NCBI GenBank assembly: GCA_965153455.1 | Contig: OZ234494.1 | Coordinates: 16,430,001 to 16,494,000 of the forward strand | Source: Sphagnum compactum | Lineage: Eukaryota; Bryophyta; Sphagnopsida; Sphagnales | Reading direction: 5' to 3' | Length of the DNA: 64,000 nucleotides | Shown here: positions 11,301 through 24,069 of the stretch, piece by piece | How the letters are laid out: each line of letters starts with the position of its first letter | Position numbering within the stretch: the stretch's first letter is position 1 | The notes under the pieces: model-generated | The model's database searches: none | Told to the model about the DNA's origin: nothing | The model's input: only the letters and a program-made list of their open reading frames with translations | Position numbers and translations under genes: made by a program

Positions 11301-12264
11301 GGTATCGAATTTTACAAGAAATGTAAATTGATCACCTATTAAAAAATTCAACCTACTTGTTGGCTTTAAAGAAAATTCAATATGCCTACCTTAAGAACTT
11401 GAACATATTTTAAGGAATTTATTTTCAAAGTTCTAGTTCTAGCAAAGGACCAGTTCCACAAAACAATCCTTGTAAGGTTTCCACCAAAAGAGTGTTGGAT
11501 TTGAAGGTGTTGGGTCAAGTCCAATTTATAAGAACTTGAGTTTAAAACCAATGGGTTGAACACTCCAAATCCAGAACTTAACAACACTAGTTGAAACAAA
11601 ACAAGACAAGTAAGGCCAAGAGTAAGCTCAAAGCATGACTTGAAACAAAGAAAATGAAAACACTCCCAAATAAATTGAGAGATGTGTGCATGGGAATTGA
11701 AAGGAAAGATTCCTAATATCCAAAGTTTAAATGTTGGGATTCTTTCTAAAATGAAGTTTGAAAGATCAATACATGTTTGAATCGTTGGAATTGTTTCAAG
11801 ACAATTTATAACATAATAAGCTTTTATTTATTAAAGTAAATATGTCTTTCGAAAGTTATGTAATTTTCAAGGGTTGAAACCAAAATTGCCAAAGTGATTG
11901 ATGACCATTTCCAATGTAATTTGGAAAATCAAATCATGTGTGATTGAAAAATTGATATAATGTCGAAATTTTTTCAAAAGGTTAAACAAGATAATGTATT
12001 TTTATGTTTTAAATTGTGTTTTCCATGAATTATGAATCTTTAAAGTCACAAGACCACAAAAGAATCCGTTATTTTAAAAAATGACTTTGGGGATTTGAGG
12101 AAAATGCCATCAGGATATAGTTCCACATTGTGGGATATAATTATACATTGAACTACAAAATATATTATAAGGGCAATAATGTTTCCCATAGGAGTTATGG
12201 GCCATAGTGGGTCCATATGACAAATCCATGACCTACATTAACCATTTTTTTAATCTATTTGTGT
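8346..12264. other. AT-rich intergenic DNA
   Basis: No gene recognised. It contains an (AC)n microsatellite at 9419-9445 and several poly-A/T runs (for example near 9824 and 10747). The open frames are short and without domains. Confidence 0.55.
9419..9445. repeat. (AC)n microsatellite
   Basis: Uninterrupted AC dinucleotide repeat of about 13 units. Confidence 0.95.
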
Positions 12265-12267
12265 AAT

Positions 12268-14887
12268 CACTACTAGAAATCTTGTCATTTGCAACCAGTC
12301 ACTATGCAACTGGCATGCAACTAGTTGTCGTTTGTAACTATCTTGGTCATGTTTGCAATTACAAATTCGGATTTGTATAATTTTTGGGCCATACAGTTGT
12401 GTATGCAACTAACATGCAACTAAATGTGTACAATATGGACACGTGTCATAAAAATAATGGCCTAAACTTATACATATTTAAATTACTATACTTAATATAT
12501 CTACATAGGCTATATATAATAGTATTATGTACCTCTAGTACTAAGGGGTTTAAAATAACCTCTAAACTAACCTAGGCTAAATAAATTAAAAAGTTAAACT
12601 AACCATGGTTAAATTAAGTTAGGTTAAATTAATTATGGTTAATTTAAATTAAGTTAAATTAAATCAAGTTAAATTAACCATGGTTAAATTAAGCTAAATT
12701 AACCATAGTTAAATTAAGTTAGGCTAAAATAATTATGGCTAAATTAAATTAGGTTAAAATTAACCATGGCTAAATTTATTAAATTAAATCGATTATGGCT
12801 AAATTAAATTAATTTAAATTAACTATGGCTAAATTAAGTTAGGCCAAACTAATTATGGCTAAATCAAGTTAGGCTAAATTAAATTAGATTATATTAATTA
12901 TGGCTAAACTAAATTAAATTAAAATAAACTAGGTTAAAATAAATATGGTTAAATTAAGTTAGGCCAAACTAATTATGGCTAAATTAAGTTAGGCTATAAT
13001 ATTTATGGCTAAAATAAATTATATTATATTTATTATGGCTAAACTAAATTAAATTAAGATAAATTAAATATGGTTAAATTAAATTATGCTAAAATATTTA
13101 TGGCTAAACTAAATTAGGTTAAAATTAACGATGGTTAAATTAAGTTAGGTTAAAATTAATTATTGCTAAACTAAATTATGCTAAATTAAATTAAGTTGAA
13201 TTAAACCATGGTTTAAATATGTTTGACTTTATTTTATTTTGGAATATTTTTTCAGAAAATGTACATTTGATTAAACAAAAAATTATTCAAAATCAATTAA
13301 TATGATAATATTTTTAAAAATTATTATAAATAATCATAATTATTAATTAAATCTTTATTATAATTATAGTGATAATAAATTATATATATAATCAATAGGT
13401 ATTATATATTTAAATTTAAATTTTTATGTTAAAATATTAATGTAAATATACTACATTAATTAACCTACAAGTATACAAATGTCCTAAGCTAATTATTAAT
13501 TTAAACTAGATAATAATATTAAAATCATATTTTCATTAAGTAATCGTAATTACTAAAAATATCCTATAATCACCTTTGAAGTGCAAAAGAAAAGGAGTAA
13601 TGAAAAACTAACAAGAAAAAAAAAAGAAAAAAAAGCTTTCCAAGTTATAAAACGTTTTTTTTTTTCTTTAGACCCCTCCTACTTTCAAAGCTCATAACTT
13701 TCTTATTTCTTATTCATTTTAAACGATTTAAAGTGCAATAGGAGCGCCATCTAAAGTCCTACAAACCACATTGGAACTCTAATAGCAAAAAAATAACATA
13801 AAATGAACTTTCTGGGTGTTTAAGAACCGGTCTTTCTAATGTTCAATAGTTTCTTTTTTGAATTTTTTGACCCCCTTTACTTTGGGGGGCCATAACTTTC
13901 TCATTTCTAATCTGTTTTCAACAATTTTTAGTGTGTTAGATGCGCCAAGAGGAGGGCTTCAAGTTTTGTTTGGACACCAAAAGCAATAGAGCCATCCCCT
14001 AGCTGGTATACTTTAATACTGTAGTTGCATCTAATGTGCAACTAGGTTGGTTCATGAGGTTTGCAATGGAATGTTTTAACCCATATCCTTTGGCTTCCAA
14101 TTTTATTTGGCTCAGTATATAAGTAGGAGCAATAGTTGTATTGAAATCAAATACCAAGTGCCATTGGGGATGAATGAATGAAAAAAACTTGACCTTTATG
14201 AAATGGTCAAACCTAAAAATAAAATCGGATTATTCTAAACCTACTTATATAACCTAAGCCTAGCTATTTTTCAACCTATTTACATACCTAAATAAACCTA
14301 CTTACTTAATAGGGTTTAATTATTATCTACCTACCTAGGCACCACATGTCAACATCTTATTAGCCATAAATTGGATGACGTAAATTTCATTAATTAATAT
14401 TTAAAAATATAAAAATAGGTGAGCCTTGATTACCACGTGTCACCATATAATTGGTGTTAAAAATGAACACGTGTCAAATGGTCAATGAACGTTCCATGGT
14501 GTGCCACGTGTCATCATCCTAGTGGCAAAAATTTTAATGATTGAGATTAATCCAATGAATTTTTAATTTTGAAAACAAAATAAAATAAAATAATGACATG
14601 TGTCCACAAGCTAGTTGTCTAATTTTTAAACATGTGTCATATTTTGATTAGTTGCATTGTAGTTGCAAGGAAAGTTGCACATAAGGTGCAACTCATTTGG
14701 ATTAGTATGTATGTATGAACATGTATACTAACATCGTATATACATGTTGCATACGTAGTGTCGCATGCAACTGCATGTCATGTGCAACTTGTCTCATGCA
14801 ACTACACAAATTTGCAGTTGCATGTGTCACATGCAACTGAATTTTAGTTGTAAACGACAGTTGCAAAACCCAAAATTTCTAGTAGTG
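12268..14887. mobile_element. Non-autonomous CACTA (En/Spm-type) transposon with target duplication
   Basis: The left end reads CACTACTAGAAAT and the right end is its inverse, ATTTCTAGTAGTG. The element is flanked directly by AAT at 12265-12267 and AAT at 14888-14890, the 3-bp target duplication typical of CACTA elements. Both subterminal regions are crowded with 'tgcaact'/'agttgca' motifs in both orientations (about 12290-12425 and 14640-14870), matching the subterminal transposase-binding repeats known for this superfamily. The 2,620-bp element has no transposase-like frame, so it would depend on a partner for movement. Its centre is an AT-rich degenerate repeat array. Confidence 0.9.
12570..13215. 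repeat. AT-rich degenerate tandem array inside the CACTA element
   Basis: Dozens of diverged copies of a short motif (variants of 'aattatggctaaattaagtt' and 'taaccatggttaaattaa'), with the 'ccatggtt' versions palindromic. The array occupies about a quarter of the CACTA element and ends abruptly on both sides. Confidence 0.85.
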
Positions 14888-15018
14888 AATCAAGATGATT
14901 AAAAATTGTATTTGAATTATGTTGCTTCATTTTATATTTCATTCATCCCAAAATTCTTGTAACCCAATTTCAATAAAAAAGAGCTAAAGATCATGCTTCA
15001 AAATTTTAAAAATTCAAT

Positions 15019-16180
15019 TGTTGTAAGTATAGGGTAAAGCCCTACTATCAAGGAATTATTGTGTGAGCACCAAGGGTGGAGCCTGAGTTCCACTAATAAT
15101 TCCCTGATAGTAGGGCCTTACCCTTCATAACAACCGATGTAATCAATGGTTTTAAAAAAATAAAAATCTCATTAGCTTACATCATGTGCCCTAGGGATTT
15201 TTCAATCTCACACCTTCCGCCCTAGGTTAATTTTGTAAGTCTGATTATTAAATGTAATATGCCCTATAAATACAATAAGAATTCTTTCTAAGGTTGTTAT
15301 GTATAAGGTTAGGCCTTGCTATTAGGGAATTATTGTGTGAGCACCGAGGGCAAAACTCATCCACGCAGTAATTCCTTAACATCAGGGCCTTACCCTACGT
15401 AACAACCGAAGCAATCAATGTTGCAATAATTGAAGTATTCATAGAAATGGAAATCTTTCAACAAAAAGCCCTCATGAGGGGGAAATTCCCTCGCCCTAAG
15501 GTAATCCACCATAATCATTAAATTCCCATATATGAGGTGCCTTACAAATACATTAAGAAGTCTCTGTAAGGTTGTTACATATAGGGTAAGGCCTTGCTAT
15601 TAGGGAATTACTATGTGAGCACTAAGGGCAGAACTTGAGGTCCATGTAATAATTCCTTGACAACAAGGCCTTACCCTATGTAACAACTGAGGTAATCAAT
15701 GGGTTTTTAAAAAAAAAATCCTTTCCAAAGATCTTATTGGCTTACATCCTACACTCTAGGGTTCTTACAATCTCACACCCTCTACCTTAAAGCTCCTTTT
15801 GTAAACATGATTACTAAATGTAATCTACCCTATAAATACATTAAGAATTTTTTTCGAGGTTGTTATGTATAGGGTAAGGCCTTGCTATTAGGGAATTATT
15901 ATGTGAGCACCGAGGATGAAGCCTAAGGTCCATGCAATAATTCCCTAATAGCAAGGCCCTACCTTGCATAACAACTAAGGTAATCAATGTTGCAATAACC
16001 AAAGTATCATAAAAATGGAAATCTTTTGAAAAGAAAACCTTCATGAGGAGGAAATTCCATGGAATTTCCCCCACCCTAGGGCAATCCACCATAATGGTCA
16101 AATTCCCATATGTGAAGTGCCCTACAAATACATTAAGAACTCTTTCCAAGGTTGTTAGGTATAGGGCAACGACCTTACGA
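15019..16180. repeat. Tandem array of about 280-bp units, each with a strong hairpin
   Basis: Four complete units begin near 15019, 15293, 15573 and 15857, and a fifth is cut off near 16150-16180. Each unit opens with an inverted repeat of about 125 bp. The left arm is 'ggttgttatgtatagggtaa' + 'ggccttgctattagggaatta', the loop is about 35-40 nt ('gtgagcaccgagggc...'), and the right arm is 'taattccctaatagcaaggcc' + 'ttaccctacataacaacc'. A linker of about 150 bp follows, containing 'aatgtaatatgccctataaat'. Arms co-vary between copies: left-arm changes are often matched on the right, most clearly in unit 1 ('cctactatcaaggaatta' with 'taattccctgatagtaggg'). Confidence 0.85.
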
Positions 16181-16239
16181 AGTGAACATGTGAACGTGAG
16201 CGTGTGAGCTTGAGCCTATGAGCAAGAATGGATATTTTT

Positions 16240-16660
16240 GGAATATTTTGATGACATGGACAAAATGTTTTTAGAATATCCCTATGCCATGTAGGAATGA
16301 TGTGGAAAATATTTCTCCACATGTACATGGATGAAAGTCACAAAATGGATGAAAAATTTGGATGAAAGTTGAGCATCAATGAACTTTTTGGATGATAATT
16401 ACAAGTTGACGAATAATTTGGATGAAAATTTTGACCGATTGAAATGTATGGATGGAACTAATTCCAAAACAATTATGCCAGATGAAAACCACATCTACAT
16501 GGATGAAAGTTACAAAAAGGATGAAATATTTGGATGAACGTGGAACATGAATGAAAATTTGGATGATAATTAGAAGTAAAAAAAAATTTGGATGAAACTT
16601 CCAGCTGGTTGAGTGTATGGATGAAAATAATTCCAAAATAGTTATGACGAATGGAAATTA
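16240..16660. repeat. Degenerate 'ttggatgaaaattt' tandem repeat
   Basis: Many diverged copies of a short motif, 'ggatgaaaa' or 'ttggatgaaa', at irregular spacing of about 30-50 bp. A longer repeat of about 180 bp is also visible: 'acatggatgaaagt' at 16326 and again at 16498. No coding signal. Confidence 0.65.
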
Positions 16661-17439
16661 CTGGACTCACATAATTTTCATGTCCAACTTCATCCAAAAA
16701 AAAAGGTGTCAAAGAACTCAAAAGAGTTACATTACAATGTAAAAAGATGAAACAATAACTTGTGTAAATTAAGCCAAGTCACACAATAAGTTAAGGGTAG
16801 GAAATCCACATAATGATGGAATGGGAAAATGCTTAAGAAATTAGTGAATAGTACACTACACACATCATGCTGAAGAATATTTTCATTTCTACAACAAAAT
16901 AAATTCCAAAAGAACAAAACCCATAATAGTCTTATTTAACAATAATCTAATGACTTTGTAACCTGATTTACCTCCAGGACTTTGGCACAATTTAATAATC
17001 TATGGACCTCGTTCCAACTCTAGGATGGATAGTGGATGAATGGTTCTCTAATCCCAGAATACATGGTATATTGCAAAATGTAACATAAGTGCTTACAAGG
17101 CACCCACAACCCTTGCTTGCCTAGGGATGAAACCATCATGGAAGAAAAATCCATGCAACTTCAAGTTCGGTAATCATTAATTATTACTTCATATTGCTTA
17201 TGGTTTTTTGGTAGTCCTAAAAGGAGGTAGTAAATCCGTCCATATCTTCGAGGAGGAATGTTTGAGGGAGTTAATAGTGTGGCTTCAAAAATTCGTCCCA
17301 CCTCCCACTTGTTTTCTTGTAGAATGGATAACTTGAAAATATCGAGACGACAAACCTTCTTCCCATTCCTTGATTTTGGCCAAACATCTGGATCTGATGG
17401 CTTATAGGTAGGGACAAAAGTACCATCTCCAAAGATATT
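16661..17439. other. Intergenic DNA beside the transposase relic
   Basis: No gene recognised. It probably includes the untranslated end of the transposon remnant to its right. Confidence 0.4.
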
Positions 17440-20400
17440 TCAAAGGGCACATTCAGGAGGTTGCTTCACGAGTGTAGATATGTCATCCCCAACTGGATTA
17501 ACAAGGGGACATCTTGGCTTCTTCGAAAGCAAGAAACTAGCCTCCTCCAATGCCACCACCTCAATTTGAGTGAGATCTATCCCTTCTTGCACATGCCATA
17601 AGGAAGGCAAGGTTGGCCTATTTAGTGCATATTTCCTACTTGTCCTTCCCATACAATGCATAAGGTCATCATGACAAAACCAAAATTTATGTAGCTCAAT
17701 TGATACACCTTGGGTTGCAGACCAATAACCAACATAACACGAAATAGGAATACCACGACTTGTTTGTTTTGAAATGATTATGGATTTGTAGTAATGTTTA
17801 ATGTCTTTTTGCAATGCCGAACAATGACTACTTGACTTTAGGGGACAACATTTAATTTGCCAAATGCCATCCCCATAGAGGCATTCAAGGACCTCCGCAC
17901 CATTGTGGGTGATAATAGGATTAGGGTCGTTAGCCTCTCCCACATCAACAACTAACGATTGGTTGATTAGAGCCATTGTATTGGCCACTTTTGGACAAGA
18001 GAAGTTCATTTGATCATGCTAGTGTGAATTTGTTTCTAACCTAGGTTTGCCTTGCGTTTGGTTGATCCAAACAATTCCTCACCTTCCAAGTGCAATATTC
18101 TAACGGAAAGACCAAAGCTTGAGGTGTACTTGACAAGTTCAATAATAATTTCGATTAGGTCCCCAAACTGATTAGTCTTACACAAGTGCAATTCATTTTT
18201 GTCCGGATTGGTCCTAGATGCATCTCCTTGTAAGAAGGCATAATATAATGAAGATTGCCTAAATGTTCCAACATAATTATTGAACATTGCAGCAAAGAAG
18301 CAAGTACCCCTATTGCTAGATTTTTGCAACCAAACGTTATGGATTGTTTCAAATAAATTACAAGTTGGCATGTCAATTTCCTCATTCAAACATAATTTCT
18401 ACAAGCAAATAAAAGGAATGAAGTTAGAATTTATAAAGGACAAATGGAAAATAAAATTTAATAATCTAGTAGAGCTTACATCCAACATGAAGCCTCCCCA
18501 TTGTCACACACGAAAGTGCCAGAAGCCAAACAAATTATTGAGCTCGTGAACGACGCCCTTGTTTGCAACTCCAAATGAGTACCACCAAGACCGAATGGTA
18601 GCATATCGAGTTTAGCTTCCTCCAAGGATTTGGTTTTTTTATAATCATAACAAAGGGTTTTGTGTCGATCATGGAATTCAAGAATGATTAGTTGTTTGGT
18701 ATGTCTATCGAGAAATCAAGTCCAATGGAAAAATCACATCCGCTCTTTGTCAACCATCTTCATTATAGGATCCTAGTCCCAGAAATAATGCAAACAACAT
18801 TCCAGTTTACTTGCACACCATCTACCATGAACCCTTTAAAAACGGGTGTACCCAACCCTTTCTTCTCAAGAACTACATTCAACTTCCTCCACAAAATGCA
18901 TTGAGTTTCCATGTCCTTGGATTCCATGTCATAGACAGTAATTGTAATGACCTTACAATAGATTGAGTTGTAAATGTGATAGGCCATGGTCGTCCATCCT
19001 TGAACAAGTTTTACGTGATCGAACATCATCTATGCATTTTGTAGATCATCATTCGTGCATTCATCGAACTAGATCAAATCCAGACAAAACTCCATCAATG
19101 GACATCTTGAACAAATAAACCTTATGCCTAGCCTATTGACCAGGAAAATAACTAACCTAAATATAATTTTAACTAGACAATGCTTTCAATTTGAAGATAC
19201 AGTCAAGGGGGCCTGAGTTATTGAGATAATGTTTTAATGAAATAATCAGGAGAGCACAAAGGAGTGAACTTTAACAACGTTTGATTTAGTTTTTCACTTT
19301 TGAGGAACTCCACATGACCTTTTCCATCCTCGTTGAACAAATGATGGGAAATAAAAGTCTTACTCGTAGACAAGGCAATAACCAAAGATGTAATAGTTGA
19401 TGTGTGACAAACCTCGTTTACAACCATGTTCTTCATGTCCTAGAAGGATTCTCTACACATCCCATTTATAATTGGATGCGAATGGATGCCCAAGCAGATC
19501 ACAACTGTTGAAAGATTTGGAAATTTGTGAACAACATAATACATTATGCAACTACAAGTTTGTAAAGAAGTGGGCGAAGAGTTGCAAAACTTATAGCTAA
19601 TGGTATAGATTGGGGATTTCATGAAACATTGCCTACATATTGGTAGCTGGGAACAATCGCCACTCTAACTAACTTCATTACGTGTAGAAGAACATTGAAA
19701 TAAAAGACAAGAATCATTTTGACAACACAAATGTCCAAGGCATTTGGTCATTTTAAACCCCAATCCAAGTGAATTATTGATGTTACTGATCTTCAACTTG
19801 CACCAAACATGACCATCATACTTTCTATCCATATTTTGCAATTATTCGAAATGTCCTAACAAATCACACAGAGGAGGAAGCTCAAATAATATGTCACCAT
19901 TGAATTTTGTGGGAAGACAATTCACAAACTCAATTGTGATGGCACTATAGTCAAAGGACTTCAATTTAGAAGAAACGTGTGGGGTCAAAGACATCACCTT
20001 CAGAAAATCGACAACGCTCGTGAAAGGAACCGCTTGTAGCACATGTAAGTGCAAAGGCTATTATTTGGCAGGTCGAAAATTCATGCAGAAAGGGAAAACC
20101 ACATCAGGAAGGGATGGGTCGTCTTCATCAGAAGAATCACAAAGGTCGATAATGATGACTTCGCCATCATGATAGAAAACTTCAAGTCGTGGGAAATTAA
20201 CTTGGGTTCTTCCTTCATCACAACACCTTTTGCAACAATGTTTACCATTGATGCAGCTGTGCCCGGTGTTAAAACAATATCCTGAGAATTGTTGAACACA
20301 TGTTCGTTGATAATCTAATACTTGCCATTGGTGATAGTCCAAACATCCTTTTAGAGTTCACATCAGGAACTTGATAAACATAACTTAAAACAATGTTGTT

Positions 20401-20553
20401 TTCGACATAAAAAACATCCTTAGAAACATGCAGAGACCTCCGCTGGAATGCAAACATTGCATAAAGGACATTCTCGATCACTTGGACAACTCCGAAATCA
20501 AAGACCAAGATGGTAAGATATGGCTTTCCTATAACATGAAAAATAACCATCAA
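17440..20553 (-). pseudogene. Decayed transposase gene, probably Mutator-like (MULE)
   Basis: Successive minus-strand segments read as one broken protein. A Cys-rich part (CCKRCCDEGRTQ, 20342-20061) has an acidic tail, DLCDSSDEDDPSL. Next come 20054-19842 and 19622-19440, ending GIHSHPIINGMCRESF, which continues after a stop codon into DMKNMVVNEVCHTS (19436-19218). The core follows at 19029-18763 (MMFDHVKLVQGW, then GTPVFKGFMVDGVQVNWN). 'FKGFMxDxxQxNWN' is the kind of motif seen around the second catalytic Asp of MULE transposases. Further pieces are NLFETIHNVWLQKSSNRGTC (18389-18036) and a 189-residue segment to 17440. Stop codons and frame changes separate the pieces, so it cannot make a full protein. 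The superfamily call rests on one motif plus overall architecture; another large plant transposase family is possible. Confidence 0.5.
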
Positions 20554-21797
20554 GATTAAAAGAGAAGGTAAATAATAAGATAAATTTCACAACATTATCA
20601 CAATTAGAAGATAGAAAATGCCATTGCATCAGGAATTCAAATTGAGAAATAGATGAAGAACTACAGTTAGAGAATTCAACGGGAGATACAGAAGGACAAA
20701 AAAATATTATTAGTAAAATGAATTGATGACTGACAATAATGCACAAAAATTTATTTCACATCACGGGAAGGAATGTGAAAGGATTATATAGAACTAAATT
20801 AGAGAACGGATACAATTTTCCTTTCGCATAAAATCTCATCAATATAGTTGACAATGCAACAACAAAAATAGTATTGGTGGCAAAAAAAAACTATACAGCA
20901 CCCTACACAATGCATTAAAAAATATTGACAACAATCCCAACATTGGACACAATAAGACATTGAAAAGGCACATAAATGTGTAGGGGAAACAATGAACCTA
21001 ACAACAGTAATGGAACTAGAGTATTGGGAGTGATGTTCATTCAAAGAAGGACCTAATTCTAGGATTATAGAACGGATATGCCATAGGGTTGATTTAGTAA
21101 ACCCCAAATAATAATATTAGAATGCACCATCGCCGTTCAATCTGTCTTGGGATATTCCAAATGACTAATTCCCAATTGGAGATACATGATAATAAGTATG
21201 ATTGGAACAATAACATGAACGATTGGGAGAAAAAATATATATGACGTCCATGCCTAGAAGAGTTCAATAAAGTGGGGCCAATTAAATAGCCAAAGAGATG
21301 GCAGTGGGTGTTCATTAACACAAACCAAATGATGGCCATAGTAGACCATTTCCCAAGAACATCTTCAATTTGAATTGTGCAATCCCATTGGTGAAAGCAT
21401 TGAAATGGTCCCAAGGGGAAAAAAATTCCAAGGGGACTATAGGGAACATAAAAGAAGCACAAAGAAGGAAACAACACAAGGCTTGAATACAAGGTTTGAA
21501 TACAAATAGCATAATTTAACACTTATTACAAATTACTGAGCCAAAAAATAAATCGTGTGGCTTTAAACCATTAAGAGAATCCTAGTCCAAACGATATGAT
21601 AACATACATGAGCACCACATTAGGCCAAGAATAAATGCTCATGGCCAAATTTTTAAATGTCCAATTTTCCCACGAATTAAATAAATATGCTCAAAGTGAT
21701 AGAATGCAAAAAAATAAAATGAAACTTATGAGAAATCCTATTATACGAATCATGTCTAGTGACATCTTTAATTCTCCCACCATTTGTAAATAATGTG
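20554..21797. other. Intergenic or transposon-flank DNA
   Basis: No recognisable gene. The minus-strand frames at 20498-21522 are hydrophobic, because the plus strand is A-rich, and show no domain. This could be the 5' end of the MULE-like element. Confidence 0.35.
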
Positions 21798-24069
21798 CAC
21801 TACAACAAAAGGTGTCCCTGTACGCCAAGTCATTTCACTGGATTTGAGTGAATTCACTAGTTGTAATGAACGAAGACTAGTGGGGAAGTAGTGGATTCAC
21901 TGGTCTAGTGAACGGGGATTAGTGAATTGCACCCACATTTTGAAGTGGTGGTGTGTCGTAATCTATTTATTTTCTATAAAAACTTGTCAACATTAATGGT
22001 ATGTCTTTTGGGATCAAATCATTAATGGAACAAAAAGAAATGATAAACAAATCTCTTATAAAGTAATAACTACATGTACAAGTGTGTAGGAAAAATAAGA
22101 ATTGATATCGCCACACGAATCATAACCCTCCCAAACACTAATTTTTAAATATTATAAAGGTTCAGTTATATAACTTAATTTCAAAAAAGTTAAGAACATG
22201 TTTGCCAAATCTTTTAAACATTACAACAATATTAGGCTAGCTTTGATTGCCATTATTTTGTAGTTGCCAAGCCAAAAAGAGCGTAACATGGCAAAAATAT
22301 TTGCAGGAACCGTAGCAGGGTTGATAATTGATTTCATGCTAGAAGACCAAAACACCAATCATTGTCAATTTACATTCTAGCAATTGCTTAACAATTGCAA
22401 ATTAGTAAGAACATACATTGAAAATAGTTAACAATATTTTGTTGAACTTCAAAAAGTAACATAATTAATTACAAATTGGTTAACATGAATAGAAAGGTTG
22501 GAACGACAACAACAAACTATCATGGTTTCTTGGAAAACTTTGACCATTCATAGAACACAATAATGGTAGGTTATTGAATTTGAATGGTAATAGGTGGCAC
22601 TATAAGTACAAGTTGTTGAAATAGAACTAGATCTAAATCATACAAAAGTTTGCAAATGTCGAAAGAAGAACACATAATAGTGGGGTTGAGACCTAAAAGA
22701 AGGAGAGGGACATCTTTTCTATGGACGAGTTCAAAGCAATGTTCAGAAAAAAAGCAGATGGCAGAATATTTAATTACCTTATTCAATATTAAAATTCTCA
22801 ATTGAATTTCTTCCAAAAATGACAAATAGATCATTGGTTACTAGCGAACTACCATTAATAATTCAATGCATGATTGAAAATGCATTGTTGCATTCAATTT
22901 TGGACACAATTGCAAAGCAAATAGAACGACCATGGTGAGTTCCTCAAGACGACTGTAGATTCAACCCTTTACGTGGACTGTTAGAAATTTTAAAATGGGG
23001 CAACCTACAAAAAAACAAAGTGGATAACACAAATGAGTGGGCCGCCTTGTGATGGGAAAAAAAAAAAGAAAAAAAAAGGTCCATTTATTGCCACGAATAG
23101 GTTAAGGCAAAACCCCTGATCAATAACATAAGATATTAAAGACTATCATTGGGTGATGTTCAGAGACATAATGGAATTCTTGAAACAACACGCAAACCTT
23201 AAAAAACCACTTCCATAACATTACTTTAGTAACATTTTCAAAGATTTATTAAACGAAGACTTGATCGCCCTATGTGAATAATTAGCAACAAAAATAGAAA
23301 ACCCAAAAAAAGACTATATGCAACTCCAGGGAGGCAGGCTTGGGTCCTACAACACAAAAGAAACAAAGTCCTCCAACTACTTATGAATCGACAGATGATT
23401 GGACCGCCACCAAAAAAAAAAAAGTGTGGGATAGTCGGAAAAGATGACGCCCAAACCCTTGACAATAAAAGAGTGTTTATTTAATCACACTATGCAGTAC
23501 AAACAATATATGCAATGTTTATATGTAGAAATCAGATGTAATGAATGGAAATTTGATTGAAATAAAGTGGATTCAATTGTAATTATAAACAAAAATTGAT
23601 TTGTTAATAATAATTATATGAAAACTAAAGGGACATTTGTGATAATAGAAGCAAAAGAAAATAAAACCCTGAATGTGTATTACAATTGAGAATCAAAATG
23701 GAAGCAATAATCAATGAAAACTTTTGTGTATGCATATGCAATTGGTATTTCTCACATAAAGGATAAAGTCAATGTGTTCAGTGTAAAAGATCTAGCAAGA
23801 ACATTTTGTGATCTAAAAAATGGCGTCGAATATCAAGATGAACAATGGCGCTAAATGGCACAATTTAAAACATCATGCATTAATTTAGCAATCAACAAGG
23901 AAACATCTGCTACGATTGTTGAGATAAACAATCACTAAACAAATAATAGAACATTAGTAACTGACCGCCATAAATGTTACCATCTTGCGCACTAAGAGGG
24001 ACGTTAAAAATTTATAATTACAAAATAAATACAAACATTCTGAACGATCGTATATAATGAGAAAGAGGC

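Noticed and set aside
12570-13215. Telomere- or centromere-like satellite
   Set aside because: The units are too short, degenerate and AT-rich, and the array lies inside a CACTA element.
15841-16149. Minus-strand frame across the hairpin array
   Set aside because: It is a by-product of the inverted repeats; the same units elsewhere in the array do not keep it open.
15019-16180. CRISPR-like array (regular repeats and spacers)
   Set aside because: Units are about 280 bp with palindromic cores and conserved linkers in a plant nuclear context. There are no unique spacers.
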